Source: Macrosoma leucophasiata (taxonomy: Eukaryota > Arthropoda > Insecta > Lepidoptera > Hedylidae). From it: 64,000 bases of DNA. The stretch lies in the NCBI GenBank assembly GCA_036365455.1, contig JAWQUS010000026.1, positions 10,372,001 through 10,436,000 of the forward strand, in the 5' to 3' direction. Positions within the stretch are counted from its first letter, which is position 1. Every line of letters begins with the position of its first letter. The position numbers and the translations under genes were made by a program. This document shows positions 10,590 to 22,652 of the stretch, piece after piece. A model generated the notes under the pieces. It saw nothing but the letters and a program-made list of their open reading frames with translations. It had not been told where the DNA came from and made no database searches.

Positions 10590-12200
10590 CAAGAAGAATA
10601 AAACTTTATTATAGAAATTTCGCAGTCTCAATGAATTATGGTAATAGCCAGGGGTCGCGGGTGGAGTCCCATCGTTGGGGAGTAATGTAACGATTATCAT
10701 GTGCACCAGTGGTACATTACAAGTACATCAAAAAGCGACTGGTATATTTTAGGTTCCTGGACTTATTCATAAGTCACATTCATGAATGTCATCAGTCTTA
10801 CCTATTTGCTTAAACTATTTGATTGGTGTGATTTTCGTATGTTGCGACAGCTCGTTGATTTAAAAATTATCTTGAACACTGTTTGTTTAAATTTATACTA
10901 AATCACGATTCAACTCTTCAAGATTTCTATCAACTCCTCAAGTTCCTATTTAGCTTAACATTAAATAATTATTTAACAAATTATTCAGACATTCTGAGAA
11001 TTCTCAAATCTAATAAACATGAGTGCGTCAAACGCACAAGACGGCAAACATTTCTTGGAAATAATCATAGGGTCGCTTCATTATACCAAAAGATACCTAC
11101 GTTGAACTGCGTCTGATAGGGATGCTCGAACATTGAATTGAATCGATTTTTTACATAATAATGAATCGTAACCAGCCTAATTGACTGTCCATATTAATCA
11201 ATCTTTCAAAGAGCGAAAAGATAACGAAAATTTTGCTTGTTAGGTTCTAATTTTACTAGTAACTAGTCATTCGATCTTTCACTTGATAATGTGAAGACGA
11301 GCCGATCTACGTCGACATCGTAGTGGTGAAACTCGATTATAAACCTGAGACCGTAACGTAAAAGATCGATTTTCAGAATCGACGATTCATATCGGATCCT
11401 CACTGAACCCTAATATGGATTTTTCAGGTGGAAGTCGAATATAAAAGAGCTTTATGTGGCGGTGCAAACTTTTTATTCCCTTCGAGATTATACGCAGAAC
11501 AGATAATTTGGGGGTGGGCATTACCATAACAAAAGAGGATAAGTTATTTGATACGCGGTCTCGCTCCGCGCGAGTGCTACTTTACTGAAATTTTCAGGTG
11601 AAGAGGGACGGATTTACGTTGGTTTTGCGTAATGGCTAATTTGTGTCATACCCTTGTTGCGTTTCTTTTATGGTCGTGCGTGTTTCGTACGATTTACTTG
11701 GTAATGTATGGTTTGGTTGTTTGATTTGAATTAATTGCAATAGTATTTAATTTCTTTTGTGAGATTTTGTTTTTTTACTACACTGAAATTGTGGCAGTGG
11801 TTTCGTTTTAGTAGGCTACCTCCACGGCACTTTGAGGTCTCGGGTGCGATCCCAGAAATGTAGAGATTTTTTCAAGTTTGGTAAAAAATCTACCCTCTCT
11901 CGTCCTTTTGCGAAGATCCTCAGTAGCACCTTTTGCTCAAAAATATGCGGGGGAAATCGTGTAAAGTGATGTTAATCTTTGAAGATTTTGATTTAACCGG
12001 TTTATTTTTAACCTTGACGCAATTTCTATTATATTATAGTATTGTTATAGTATTGTTGTCATTATGGGCGACAAAGATCTTAGCTACGTAATGTTTACAA
12101 TAATGTAGATAAAGGAAATGAATGGTTTTGTTGTTTTACCGTTAAAATGCGTATTGGATACGTTACGAAAAACACAATTAGGTAACTAGGCGGTGCAAAA
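10590..12200. other. No recognised feature
   Basis: Intronic sequence with no repeat or frame that I could support. Confidence 0.45.
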
Positions 12201-12204
12201 CTGT

Positions 12205-12335
12205 GGGAGTAACTTTGTCTGTGCGTCTGTTACGCTTGCATGACTAAATCGCTGAGCCGATTGTCATAAAATTTAATATGTGCGTAGTTAGATCCCTAAA
12301 AAGGGCGAAGTCGTGGGAAACAGCTTTAATAATTC
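12205..12335 (+). mobile_element. RTE-like LINE 3' fragment
   Basis: CTGTGGGAGTAACTTTGTCTG, CGCTGAGCCGATTGTCATAAA and GGGCGAAGTCGTGGGAAACAG follow the layout of RTE 3' tails. A related inverted patch lies at 12658-12712 (TCACAATCGGCTTAG). Confidence 0.55.
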
Positions 12336-12557
12336 GGATCGCTTGCATTGATGGTAAACTCTAAAATCGGTGGAAGTATTAGAATATTAAAAATAGTACA
12401 AAAGGTCATCAGTGCGTGAGAGGAAAATGAATTAAAAAAAAAATAAGTGGTAGTTGAATTCCATGTCATGTATATAAAAAACTCACGCTACTATTCATAA
12501 AATTGCGCAGGATAGAAAGAGGCAATGGAGACATAAGCAACACATAACTAATATATT

Positions 12558-12579
12558 TTGTTATATATATATATAACAA
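12558..12579. repeat. Perfect 22-bp palindrome
   Basis: TTGTT(AT)6AACAA, self-complementary, followed by a third TTTGTTAT. Simple AT-rich cruciform-prone sequence. Confidence 0.85.
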
Positions 12580-13385
12580 ATATATTTGTTATATTAGGGA
12601 TTAAATTGTATCTGAACTTAGATATTCACCCCATTATTCATAAAACCTATTTTATTTAAAGAGATCTAACTACGCACATATGAAATTTTATCACAATCGG
12701 CTTAGGCTACAGATCTAGCTTCCAAGCCTACAGAAAAGCATTCGACTCATTATTTTAATTGTCGACCGGATTTATCCCAACTCATTGCACCAGGCAGCCT
12801 TTCTATTGGATTTGGAGTTGTGGTGCAATCGGGAATCGAACAATGATGTAACTTGTGAACAAAGTTGGGATCTGCTTATGTTTGCAGAATAGCCTCCAGG
12901 CGATGGATTGCTGCGAACATTCACGATTCAGTCTTGGTTCCGCAATACGGTGGATATTATTATGAAATAGGATTTTTTTCAATAGCTGTCGGTTTATTTG
13001 GGGAACTTATTGTTTAATAATGGTATAGTAGGATCTAAGGTTCCCTGTTGCTTTTTGATTACGGATAAGATTTCTGAATAATAAATCGAGCCACGCACAG
13101 TGTATGGTTTCGCGTTTCGATCATTACTCGTAAACTTGTAAAGCCTACTTAGCTTCTATAGTTTTTAACTTTATTATAGATATAATATTTACTACCACAT
13201 TACATCATTCAGCCATTATATTGGATTTGGAGTTTAGGACAAATTTGGAGCAATCGGTAATCGAACAATGGCGTAACTTTTGAATAAAGTTGGATCTGCT
13301 AATGTTTGCAGAATAACCTCCAGGCGATGGATTGCTGCGAACATTCACGGTTTGGTTGAGGTTAAACAATACATTGGTTATTTTT

Positions 13386-13530
13386 AACCGACTTCAAAAA
13401 AAAGAGGAGGTTCTCAATTCGTTCGGATTTTTTTTTTCATGTATGTGCAGCGATAATTTGAATACGCCTGTACCGATTTGGATTATTTTTTTATTATTCA
13501 GAACTAGGATTTTGAAATTGGTTTCATGAG
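13386..13530 (+). mobile_element. LINE 3' tail, family 5
   Basis: It starts AACCGACTTCAAAAAAAAGA, then GGAGGTTCTCAATTCG and CTGTACCGATTTGGATTA. Copies are at 49226-49410 (plus) and 38577-38636 (minus fragment). Common non-LTR tail layout, with family assignment tentative. Confidence 0.6.
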
Positions 13531-13635
13531 TTTAATTTGTGTATTTTTGTTTTATATAATGCACTAGTAGGATCTATCTAAAACATGTTTACTGTTTCTG
13601 TGTTTTGATTACTGATTTACCGTTAGTTCTTTATG

Positions 13636-13750
13636 TTCACGGCAAATCCTTCATGGGGTAGGCACACACACCTGATACTGTCACCTTTCGTGCTTCTTCT
13701 ACATTCCTCATTCTTTTATATATGCACGCCGATTCCTAAGACTCTTGACC
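13636..13750 (-). mobile_element. Non-LTR retroposon coding end, family E, degenerate
   Basis: The minus strand reads VKSLRNRRAYIK, then after a frame change RMRNVEEARKV, the same C-terminal motif as at 54402 and 21350. Confidence 0.55.
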
Positions 13751-14312
13751 TTCAAACAGTACTGATTAGTCTTATAACATTAATAAAAAAAGCTTACTGG
13801 CATATTAATTATCTGCAATTAATTACGCCAGTGTTTTCAAGAAATTCTTGCCGTTTGTATTATTTAAAAAGTTCGTCATCCTTATGAAAAAAAAAACCTT
13901 TTATACAGCACTAAAATTTCGTAAAAATTAATATTTTTTTGGATTTTATCCATCAACCAACGACACATCGCGTGAGTGTTATGCATTGATTTATTATTCA
14001 TATACACTTTTCGAGTGATCGATGTTCGCATTCAAAAATCGGAATCGGTGATATACCTAAAAATCTAATCCCGATTAATTCGACGAGCGAATAAATGGGA
14101 TAATATTGTTTTTTAAATGGGTTCCGATGGATTTTCCTCCCACGATTTATCGGTCGGCTGTCGGTTGGCGTGATATTAAAATAATTAAAACATCTCGCGA
14201 CACGCGCATTGAAAGTTGCTGAAATAGAAAAATGTTTTTTGTTCGTGAAAAACATTTACAACAAACAGCTCAGAATAATAATATTTTTTTGTAACACCGT
14301 TAGGTCATAACA

Positions 14313-14525
14313 GTAGATTAAAAAAACATGCTTACAGTCACAGCCCACAGTAGGTATAAACCTGTGTCGTGGGTGCTGTTGTATACAAACAACACATGCA
14401 CAAACACCCAGACCCGAAACAAATATCTGTAGGCCATACAAATATTTGTCCCGGTGCAGGGATCGAACCCGCGACCCTTCGAATCAAATGGTCATCTCAC
14501 ACCGCTGGACCGACCGGGTCGTCAA
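14313..14525 (-). mobile_element. tRNA-derived SINE (tSINE-1)
   Basis: The minus strand starts TTGACGACCCGGTCGGTCCA and has an A-box-like GGTCCAGCGGTGTGAGATG and a B box GGGTTCGATCCC. Then follow CAAATATTTGTATGGCCTACAG and a ~100-nt tRNA-unrelated body. Copies are at 36600, 46810 and (split) 60330. Confidence 0.85.
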
Positions 14526-16095
14526 GACCCGATAGATGTAATTTGTAGATTCCATGAAAACTGAGAGCGCACCTGAAATAGTGTTATGTTACATATCAGA
14601 ATAGTTGATTGCTGAATTCTATAACCTGACCAAGATACTGTGTAGCTGTCTGTGAGTGAACTTCTGTCTGAAAATGTTCTTGCGACAAAAAGCAAAGGCG
14701 AGGTGACAGAGCCTGACAGGTAGCGGCCCAACTATTTAAAAAAAAAATTTCAAATTTCTATGTTTAGTTAATTATTATGTACAAATCATTAGTTAAGAAT
14801 AGATTAACTAATGTCAATTTTAGGCTTAATTGGGAAGTTGTACATATAGCAACTCTTGAGAAAACTTTGTGTGTGCAATGTAATTCAGATCTACGCCATC
14901 TTCTGAATTAATCAAGTACTTCGTGTTTCTTCAGTGTTCCACTAGATGGCGCCTTATGAAGTGGGCGCCACAAGCTTAACAGCTAATAAGCTCAAGCTCA
15001 AGACAGTCAACACGAATGTCTAGACAACCGTGTAACACTGTGTAGGCTGGTGGAACCTAACATAATATATTCTTTTATTGCCACTACCATTTGTGTGTGA
15101 AATACGTATAAACGCCTTTTGTCTGTTTATTTTATAAATGAATGGAGAAACTGTCAATTGGAACAACTATTCAACTATTTTGGAAATCTCAAAATGACAC
15201 TTATTGTAATATCTACTGGTAATCTAAATGAAACGCATAGAAACCGCTATCATATCGTTGACTTATTACGCGTATCACAATGTCTACGTTTACTTTGCGC
15301 GGCTCATGAAGGATTCCGTTTAGGGTCTTTGAGAATGTTGAGGATTTTTAAATTTAAAATTGTGAATTAAAACTAAAACATTTTTTTATATTTATTGGCT
15401 TTTCTGCTTTAGAATGCGTATCTATTTTTTTATGTAAAAACAACCAAAGCAGTCCGTAATTTAAAAATTCCGTCACCTCACTTACATACAAAAGAAAGAA
15501 ATAAACAAAATAAACCGTAATGTCAATTCAGAATATCACTTTATGGTGACCCTAGTTTCAATCCGTTTATACAACGGACTATCCTACAAAGCATAATGTT
15601 CAACTAACTAATATCTCAAAGGTAACTGGTCCCCGCCCAGCCAAGGAAGGCCATAAACTTATACGCCCATAAAAACCTGTAATGATATCGCGCTCAGATG
15701 TAAATAATTGTTGTACCCGACTATAGCTTTTACGATTCGGCTACTCGACTTGGTGAGTCCTTAATTAAACCGGTTCAAAAGTTTCTGTGATCCTTTTGAT
15801 GACCTCATAAATTATACAGTATGCAAAATGGAGGGTGGAACTCGACGCAATATGCGCCTCTAGTCTCTTGTTGTTCAATGCGTTCAATGGCCTCAACCCA
15901 CTGATGGAACAACCCTCGGTTTTTCAAAGTTCAGTCAACATCAAATCCCGCTTAGATGAACTATCTTGGAACTGACTCTGCTTTCGATCTTTGCTCTCAT
16001 ATTGACCATATTTGTTTAAAATTTTTCGAAAGTTCAGAAAATGAATGAATTTAATTTTCTTTGATTACCTGTTAAAAAGATATTACTGTATTGTT
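14526..16095. other. No recognised feature
   Basis: Intronic. An 83-codon plus-strand frame at 15119-15370 has no start context, domain or splice signal. Confidence 0.45.
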
Positions 16096-16100
16096 ATTGT

Positions 16101-16262
16101 TGGTAGAGCTGCAGTGACGAAGCCCGACGGCGCAGACACCATTACTTTATCTAGGTAGGTACTTGAAGCGCTAACATGTTACGGTCAGGTGGCAATGTAC
16201 GGCTCCGTAATCTCTGGCAAAGAGACATAAGAGCTTGACTGTCAGGAGTGGCAAAGCAACAT
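16101..16262 (+). mobile_element. hpSINE, old 5' part
   Basis: GGTAGAGCTGCAGTGACGAAG, TACGGTCAGGTGGCAATGTAC and CAGGAGTGGCAAAGCAAC. No 3' half. Confidence 0.65.
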
Positions 16263-18100
16263 TGAAGTCACTTAATTGTTAAACAAATTATTAAACAATT
16301 TGAGAGTCGAAAGAATTGTTTTTTACGGATTCGGGTGAACGGATTCAGAACTTAAGTAGAGTTATCCAAAGGTGTAAACCTACCACATTACTTAATAATA
16401 ATTTACTCCGTAGTGTTCAAAATTGTTTTAGGATACTAGTGCACAGAGTCATTAAATCTTGGTTTCGGGCGTAAAAATTGAGGTATCTAACTTTTTGTAG
16501 AAGCGTATCGCATTTCATCTACTATTTCAACTAGAATAGACATTACATACTTATTATACATAACACAAAAAACAAGACTCGGATGACTTGATCCTAAATG
16601 TGTCACAAACTCGTCCGCCATGACGTGTCGCACTTGACATTGCCCATTATCACGTTTTTTGGGTGCCATTGACATTAGTCATCTCGTCTGCGAAAGGGAA
16701 ATATAAAAAGTGACACGGACATGTTTGTACCTATGTTACACCGGACGACGGGCGTAATCGAGACATTGGCAGACGTCATACTGTTTATTTACGAGAAGTG
16801 TCAAGCGTGCATTCGACATTTATGCTTTCGTCACACAACCGACGGTACGGGCGTGAACGCGACGCTGTCATACTATATAATACATTGAATTGGACGTGCG
16901 AATTTGGCGCTGTTTTGTGTCCCCTTGTGTGATTAGAGCATTATAACGTGTAATTCTAGCTGCCCATGAGCAAAAATCTAAGGATTTTTGTGCGTAAAAC
17001 GGACCTGCCTTCGACATCTATTATGTGTGAAAAATAAACAAGAAATCTCATAGATACCTATATGTCGAAATGTTGCTCAGTGGTTTGTCTTTGAGAGCTA
17101 CTGGTATCCCAATTTCATGGTATATTATGTGGGAGTAGATAGATATGGGTGTAGACAGATTGTTTTTTTTTCCTACTTCCATCGTGATAACAAAAGATGT
17201 ATAGGTATTATGTCTTCTTTCTGCTAATATTTATTATTATTTTGTTTTGTTTAATTGCAGTACCGTATTGGTTCATTTGTGGTCTGTAATTTAGCGTTTA
17301 AATATATAAATTCAGGGACAGATTCAAAATATTGCTATACTAAGTAATTTTACTTAATAATAACAAGTGTAAAATAAATCCATAACTGCGTTTATATTTA
17401 ACTTGACCCTAAATCAATCTACTCCAATCATTGGATATAATTTTCACTTTTTAAAAGTGTGCTTGTGCCTACCTCTTTTACAAAAATACAGTTGTGACGT
17501 TTGCAGGCCATGTTGATAAATTATAAATAACGCTCCATTTACACTATGTATCACATGATCAAGTAGGTTAAACTTAAAAGAGATGTTCTCTGTGCAATTT
17601 TTATTGCTATCACTTTATTGCATTATCTTGTGGGTTAGTAGGTTAGGAGCACTACAGTGAGGTATATATTCAAGTCTACTTCTTGACACCGCTGATATAA
17701 TCTTGGGAATTGTAGCTTTGTTCTTGCGTGTTATTGTAAATATTATTTTTTAATCATACAGAATACCTTGAGACTTGTTAATCGTATTTGAAAAGATTTT
17801 GCAAACTTCATTGATATTGTGATTAGATCGATATGTTTTATATATCTATTTTATGCTTTCATGTAAAGACTACCTATAAGAATAAGGCCGACGATACATA
17901 TATTACCATTAGGCGGACTTAGTGCCATGGAGCATTTTCTGCATATCAATATTTAACGGTGAGAAAAAAATATGGATTGTACAGAGCATTAACTAATAAA
18001 ACAAAAAAAAATATTTAGCTTTGATAGTCGGATATGTTTTTAAAACTCTATTAAAAGGTCGCGTGGGTGTCAAAATTACATATGACGTAGAATCTAAAAG
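16263..18100. other. No recognised feature
   Basis: Intronic AT-rich sequence, with a GC-richer patch at 16600-16880 (CGACGGGCGTAATCGAGAC and similar) that has no frame or known repeat. Confidence 0.45.
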
Positions 18101-18144
18101 CCTAAATTGCACCCCATTTATTTTTTATTGTTTGTAATTTTTAT

Positions 18145-18440
18145 ATTCACGATAAATCATAACATTTTATCGTGATATTTCAAATTTACCAAATGGTTAC
18201 GTTAACACTTTGTTACCCTAAAGAGAAGAAGAATAACGAAAGAGCAAAGAAAGATGGCAGCCAATGAATCTTGTTGTAACAACAAAGAGCGATATATTTA
18301 TCGTTCGTATAAAGAACGACCCAGTTCGAGTTGACCGAATCTGGTGGCAGTGTAGCGTGAAACAGAGTGAGCGACTCGATAAATTATTCAGCGAGCGCGA
18401 GTTGATCTCATAACAAACGATCAGTCTGGCGCTCTGTGTA
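18145..18440 (+). repeat. Local duplication, copy 1
   Basis: It contains GTTAACACTTTGTTACCC, AATAACGAAAGAGCAAAGAA, TGAATCTTGTTGTAACAAC, GACCCAGTTCGAGTTGACCG and GCGAGCGCGAGTTGATCTC. The same blocks recur in order at 18470-18915. Confidence 0.8.
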
Positions 18441-18469
18441 CGTATATTTCTTGCACTCCTAGAACATAA

Positions 18470-18915
18470 TGTTTTATCAAGATTTGTATTTCAGATTTAC
18501 GGTAAGACTTGAGTGTTAACACTTAGTTACCCTGAGGCCTCTTGTACACACACGTTTTTTCGCCGTGGAAACGATTAATTCGCTATATGTAAGCATGATT
18601 GTCAGGGTTTTGTGGACCGGTGGTAGCTTTGCCGTTCCATGTACAAGCATGCACGTTTTCTTCAAACACGCCGTACGTTAAGAAAATATGCCGTGTACAA
18701 CGCGCCTAAATAAGAATAACGAAAGAGCAAAGAAAGACGGCAGCCAATGAATCTTGTTGTAACAACAAAGAGCAATACATTATCGTTCCTATAAGGAACG
18801 ACCCAGTTCGAGTTGACCGAAACTGGTGGCAGTGTAACGTGAAACAGAGTGAGCGGCTCGAAAATTTATTCAGCGAGCGCGAGTTGATCTCATAACGAAC
18901 GATCGTTTTGTCCCT
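18470..18915 (+). repeat. Local duplication, copy 2, with insert
   Basis: It repeats the blocks of copy 1 at high identity from AATAACGAAAG onward. About 165 bp (about 18540-18705) separate GTTACCCTGAGG from AATAACGAAAG. The insert starts CTTGTACACAC and ends CCGTGTACAACGCG, so it has short inverted ends and may be a MITE. Confidence 0.75.
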
Positions 18916-19165
18916 CTGTGTTTCGACTAGTCTGTGGTGTTTGTTGGCCTCGCTTCTTATAGGTATTATAATCTCAATGGGTAATCAAAGATGGTCAGGT
19001 ATGGGGTTATGAACTCTACTCATATTTTATTTTGATTATTGAAATGTATGAACTAAAGGAATATTATTTTTGTCTTTAATACCTGCAATTATTGAGGTTA
19101 AGTACCGTAATCGGAACTCTGAATACCGGGCATTGTACCATTAATATTTTCCCATATATTTTTTT

Positions 19166-19453
19166 ACTGGTGGTAGAGCTAGCTCCAGTGACGAAGCTCG
19201 CGGGCGTAGGCACCATAGCATTACCTAATATACTTGCCGCTAAATGGTAAAATTCAGCACTATCGTGTTCCGGTCAGGTGGTAATGTACAGCCCTGTAAT
19301 TTCCGGCACAGAGGCAAAACACCTCAGGCCTGAGGAGTGGTAACGCATCTGCATTTTGTCCTTGGTCTTTGTGTGGGTGTCTATAGGCTGCAGTCATCGC
19401 TTAACATCAATGTGAAATGCATGCTTTATTACCACTTCCATTACATAAAAAAA
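19166..19453 (+). mobile_element. hpSINE, full length
   Basis: It runs from ACTGGTGGTAGAGCTAGCTCC through all consensus blocks to CCATTACATAAAAAAA. The hairpin arm is altered by a GAGCTAGC duplication. Confidence 0.9.
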
Positions 19454-19804
19454 TGAAATAATACAATATCTCTTAGGCTCGGAACCGGGATTGAACTTGG
19501 AACTTCAGGCCTAGCATTTGGGGAGAATCTAACTAAGCCAACGAGGTAGTTGGTGGCAAACAATCATACAGTTCATATTAAAAATATATGTATAGGTATA
19601 TTTAGTAAGTAAGGTATAAAATTACAGTAAGCAGTGGTCGGAGCTACCTTTTAAGCAACAAGTTTGCTTGTGTTAGACAGCTCCGCTCTTCCATAACATG
19701 TAACAGATACCTAGTTATTTACTTATGTATACACCAGAAGAAAAGAAATATCCTGAACAAATTAACTAAGTTAATGAATAGAGTGGAGAAAAAAAAAACT
19801 TACT

Positions 19805-19839
19805 CGCAACTTACCATCCAAATCGGATGGTAAGTTGCG
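19805..19839. repeat. Perfect 15-bp inverted repeat
   Basis: CGCAACTTACCATCC (19805-19819), loop AAATC, and its exact reverse complement (19825-19839). It lies 28 bp before a foldback MITE. Confidence 0.95.
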
Positions 19840-19867
19840 ATTGCAGCTGATAGATATCTACTTTCAC

Positions 19868-20142
19868 CATAGAGCAACGCGGTCCACCGGTCGCGGCGGA
19901 CTAGAGGGGAGTAGCCATAGTGTGTATTACGGATGCAAAATAGTCTGTCATTTTTTGCGGGGGGAAAATGCGTGCGACACACACGCACACTACAAAACTC
20001 ACACCTTGACCTTAACAAAATACAGAAACAATTTCACGCACACATTAAAACATCTAGGCGACAGGCGTTAGATCATTTGGTCTTGTACTTTGACAGAGGG
20101 GAAAGCCTGCATATGGCTACTCCCCTCCGGTGTTGCTCTATG
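19868..20142. mobile_element. Foldback MITE, 275 bp
   Basis: The ends are CATAGAGCAACGC... and ...TGTTGCTCTATG. The inner blocks AGAGGGGAGTAGCCATA and TATGGCTACTCCCCTCC are also inverted. The open frames inside are shadows. The 3' half recurs at 59222-59398 in reverse orientation, which supports a mobile family. Confidence 0.75.
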
Positions 20143-20212
20143 ACTTACACAAAAACCAGAGGTCGAAATGATTCGTTGTCTCATCCCCATGGCCTAAGTT
20201 GTTTTGTCTTTG
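20143..20212 (-). mobile_element. hpSINE, old fragment
   Basis: ACACAAAAACCAGAGGTCGAAATG and GGCCTAAGTTGTTTTGTC match the older subclass in reverse. Confidence 0.5.
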
Positions 20213-20459
20213 TTATAGTTATTGCTACTTACTCGTATTTGTTAATTGTTGCTATACTTGTAATATTTTTATTCACATGCACGTACCTACAAATGTGAGC
20301 AAAAACAAAAATTTTCAAAATTCAATATTTAAATAATTTATTTCAAATTGGTCTACAAGGACACTTTTGCATTGTTATAAGCTACCTATAGTGAATAAAT
20401 TATAATAATAATAATAAATAATATTTATTTCTATATCAAAATGTTTATGACACAAATAG

Positions 20460-20525
20460 GCTGGAGTCCCCTTTTAAGCATTGTAAAATGCCTGTGCCAG
20501 AGGGCTCCGCTCTTCTAATTTACAA
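20460..20525 (-). mobile_element. LINE 3' UTR fragment
   Basis: CTTTTAAGCA...GCTCCGCTCTTCTAAT resembles the 3' region of the LINE at 60890-62366. A similar patch lies at 19645-19695. Confidence 0.45.
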
Positions 20526-20780
20526 TTCTTTCGTTAGATTTATTTTTTACTGTTACAATAGGTACCTACCAGTGATAGAATAAGTGCTATCGAAGAAATA
20601 TCCGGTCCGTCACATAAGTGACTTATTTGTATGATGTTAAAGTCCAATTTATAATGTTTCGGATGACCAGAAACCCCTCCGACAGCACATAATCATTTTA
20701 AATTCACATAATATTACATTGTAAAGTTATATTCATAGTTAAGAAGTTACTGACATGACTATTATAGAAAAATGTACATA

Positions 20781-20782
<2 letters not shown>

Positions 20783-20818
<36 letters not shown>
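20783..20818. repeat. (TA)n microsatellite
   Basis: About 18 uninterrupted AT units. Confidence 0.95.
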
Positions 20819-20821
<3 letters not shown>

Positions 20822-21349
20822 ATAATCCAATAGGTATTATAATGAATACCAATTTAGTAATAAAATTTAACCAATATGTAAATCATCAAATTTTTCAATT
20901 CCTTCATAGAAGAAAAAGAAAATCTGTTCGTCATAATCATAGTCATAGTCAAATGTATTTTATTCCTCAGATACCTTCGGCAAAACAAACTTGACTTGAC
21001 AGAAACAAACAAAACTTTTAAAAAAGATACCGGTAGATAATTTTTCATTGAGAATGCTCGCGATCAACCAAAATTAATTTTATGACACACAAAATATCAA
21101 TTATGCGAATTCGAAACCGGTGCCAGATAAAATATATTCATGGAATGTATGAAAAATATATTTTTTAAATACAATTGTCGAATGCGATATTATACGGGGA
21201 TCGTGGTTTAAAAATGCATATCTCAATCAGTGAATATTTAACAATGACAAATTAAAACCGGTGTTGCGTGAGTCGTGTGTCCCAATATTTGATCATTCGC
21301 ATACGTGTAAATTTGGAGATTTTTGTATATTTTTGCTGCTGTTAAATAT

Positions 21350-21515
21350 AAAAGAGTCAAGAGTCTTAGGAATCGGCATGCGTGTATGAGTAGAATGATG
21401 AATGTAGAAGCAGCACGGGAGGCGTGTAAGGAAAATCTGGTGCTGCAAAGGGCGCTCCACACTCTCTGCCCACCCCGTAAAGGACTTGGCGTAAAGTAAC
21501 ATAGACACATAAAAA
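21350..21515 (+). mobile_element. Non-LTR retroposon coding end, family E
   Basis: The plus strand reads VKSLRNRHACMSRMMNVEAA, then REACKENL and LCPPRKGLGVK. The same C-terminus is at 54402-54581. Only the tail of the element is left. The long minus-strand frames here are shadows. Confidence 0.65.
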
Positions 21516-21534
21516 ATATTTTTTTTGTATATAA

Positions 21535-21720
21535 AGGCATCGCTATTACGCATATTGCCAGTGTCAAGTAAAACGATATTTCGTATTCGTTATAAGCAGT
21601 GTAAAAGCAGTAAAAGTCAGAGTCAGTCAGTCAGTCAGTCACAGTCAGTAATTCGAGTAAAGCGATGGCTACTTTACCAGAACATTTACAATAAAAAATT
21701 TGGAGGCAACCTGAAAGGTC
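21535..21720 (+). repeat. Dispersed ~190-bp repeat with GTCA microsatellite, copy 2
   Basis: Counterpart of 8415-8610. It has a longer, cleaner (GTCA)n run near 21617-21650. Confidence 0.65.
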
Positions 21721-21873
21721 CTGCCAAAACTCCTAAAAGAACCTTTATATTTTAATTCCAACTGACAACAGGGTGAAGAGTTGACGTGAAGGTACACGAC
21801 TTAATTGAAATAAAATGACACACAGAAGTAAGAAATGGGAACTGTAAAAACATTCGTGTCCAGTGAAGAATAA

Positions 21874-22018
21874 CCCCCTTATTCATACGTATTTTAGCTA
21901 AAGTGTTGCTAATCTCTCCTTGTTCTTCTTTCTATGTTGGACATTTGACAATGCAACTGACAAAGACAAAACATTCTATAGCTAGAACATATCTAAAGTG
22001 CGTTTACGAATAAGGGGG
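21874..22018. mobile_element. MITE, PIF/Harbinger-type, copy 1
   Basis: The terminal inverted repeats are CCCCCTTATTCATACGT and its near-complement CGTTTACGAATAAGGGGG. It is flanked by TAA and TTA. A sister copy is at 41089-41235. The interior shares AGCTAAAGTGTTGCTAATCTC and TTTGACAATGCAACTGACAA. Confidence 0.8.
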
Positions 22019-22039
22019 TTAGATTCTACCAATTTTTTT

Positions 22040-22187
22040 TTTGGTGGCATTGTACATGTAATTCATATTGATGTTAGTGAAACTACAGCCTATAGACAAC
22101 TGCCATGGACTTTTAGTCCATGCATCTACACAAAAACCAGTGATCAAAATGCAGATGCGTTGAGATCTAAGATGTTACGTCTCTGTA
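22040..22187 (-). mobile_element. hpSINE, old 3' part
   Basis: CATGTAATTCATATTGATG, ACTACAGCCTATAGACA and CAAAATGCAGATGCGTTG on the minus strand. It contains a small palindromic insertion (CCATGGACTTTTAGTCCATG). Confidence 0.65.
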
Positions 22188-22484
22188 CTTATTGTCATAC
22201 ATACATGCAATTAAAAATAGCTGTCCAATAATCCACAAAAATAAAAAAATAAACTGCGCTATTTAGGTAGATCTCCAGGAGGAGTGTTTCATAGCATAGG
22301 CCATCTCATAACCCATCTACCGCTAAGTGATAGGTAGTAGAATCATGACATTAAGAAAGCCTCTGACTTTTTATGTAGGTATTGTATACAATACATAGAG
22401 TCCCTATGAAGGAGCGATGTGAAATACATACAGTTTTATAAAATTGATTAGTTTATAACCTATTCTTACAATAAATCTAAGTAA

Positions 22485-22652
22485 GTGAATTGTACGTTTA
22501 AGCTGAGAAAATAAATATGCATGAATAGGGAGGGAATGGCGCAGCATAGGAACGCGACCTGTCCACATTTCACTGCACTGACGTTTTGTTTGTCTCCCTA
22601 GATAAACCCGCGGCTCATGGCGAGCGTTCTCGTGCTGCACTACAATATTACT
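22485..22652 (+). repeat. Local duplication, copy 1
   Basis: The blocks AATGGCGCAGCATAGGAACG, CGACCTGTCCACATTTCACT, GACGTTTTGTTTG and GATAAACCC recur at 23083-23215. The next downstream block CGTCCCGTTTACCTCCGCCC has a relative at 23654, so a ~600-bp unit may be involved. Confidence 0.75.

Noticed and set aside
14460..14525. tRNA gene on the minus strand
   Set aside because: The B box and A-box-like parts are there, but the cloverleaf is degenerate and the sequence continues into a SINE body shared by other copies.
20783..20818. Functional AT-rich regulatory element
   Set aside because: Plain (TA)n microsatellite.
21238..21567. 109- and 86-codon minus-strand frames
   Set aside because: Antisense to the family E retroposon tail, whose plus-strand frame carries the motif shared with 54402.
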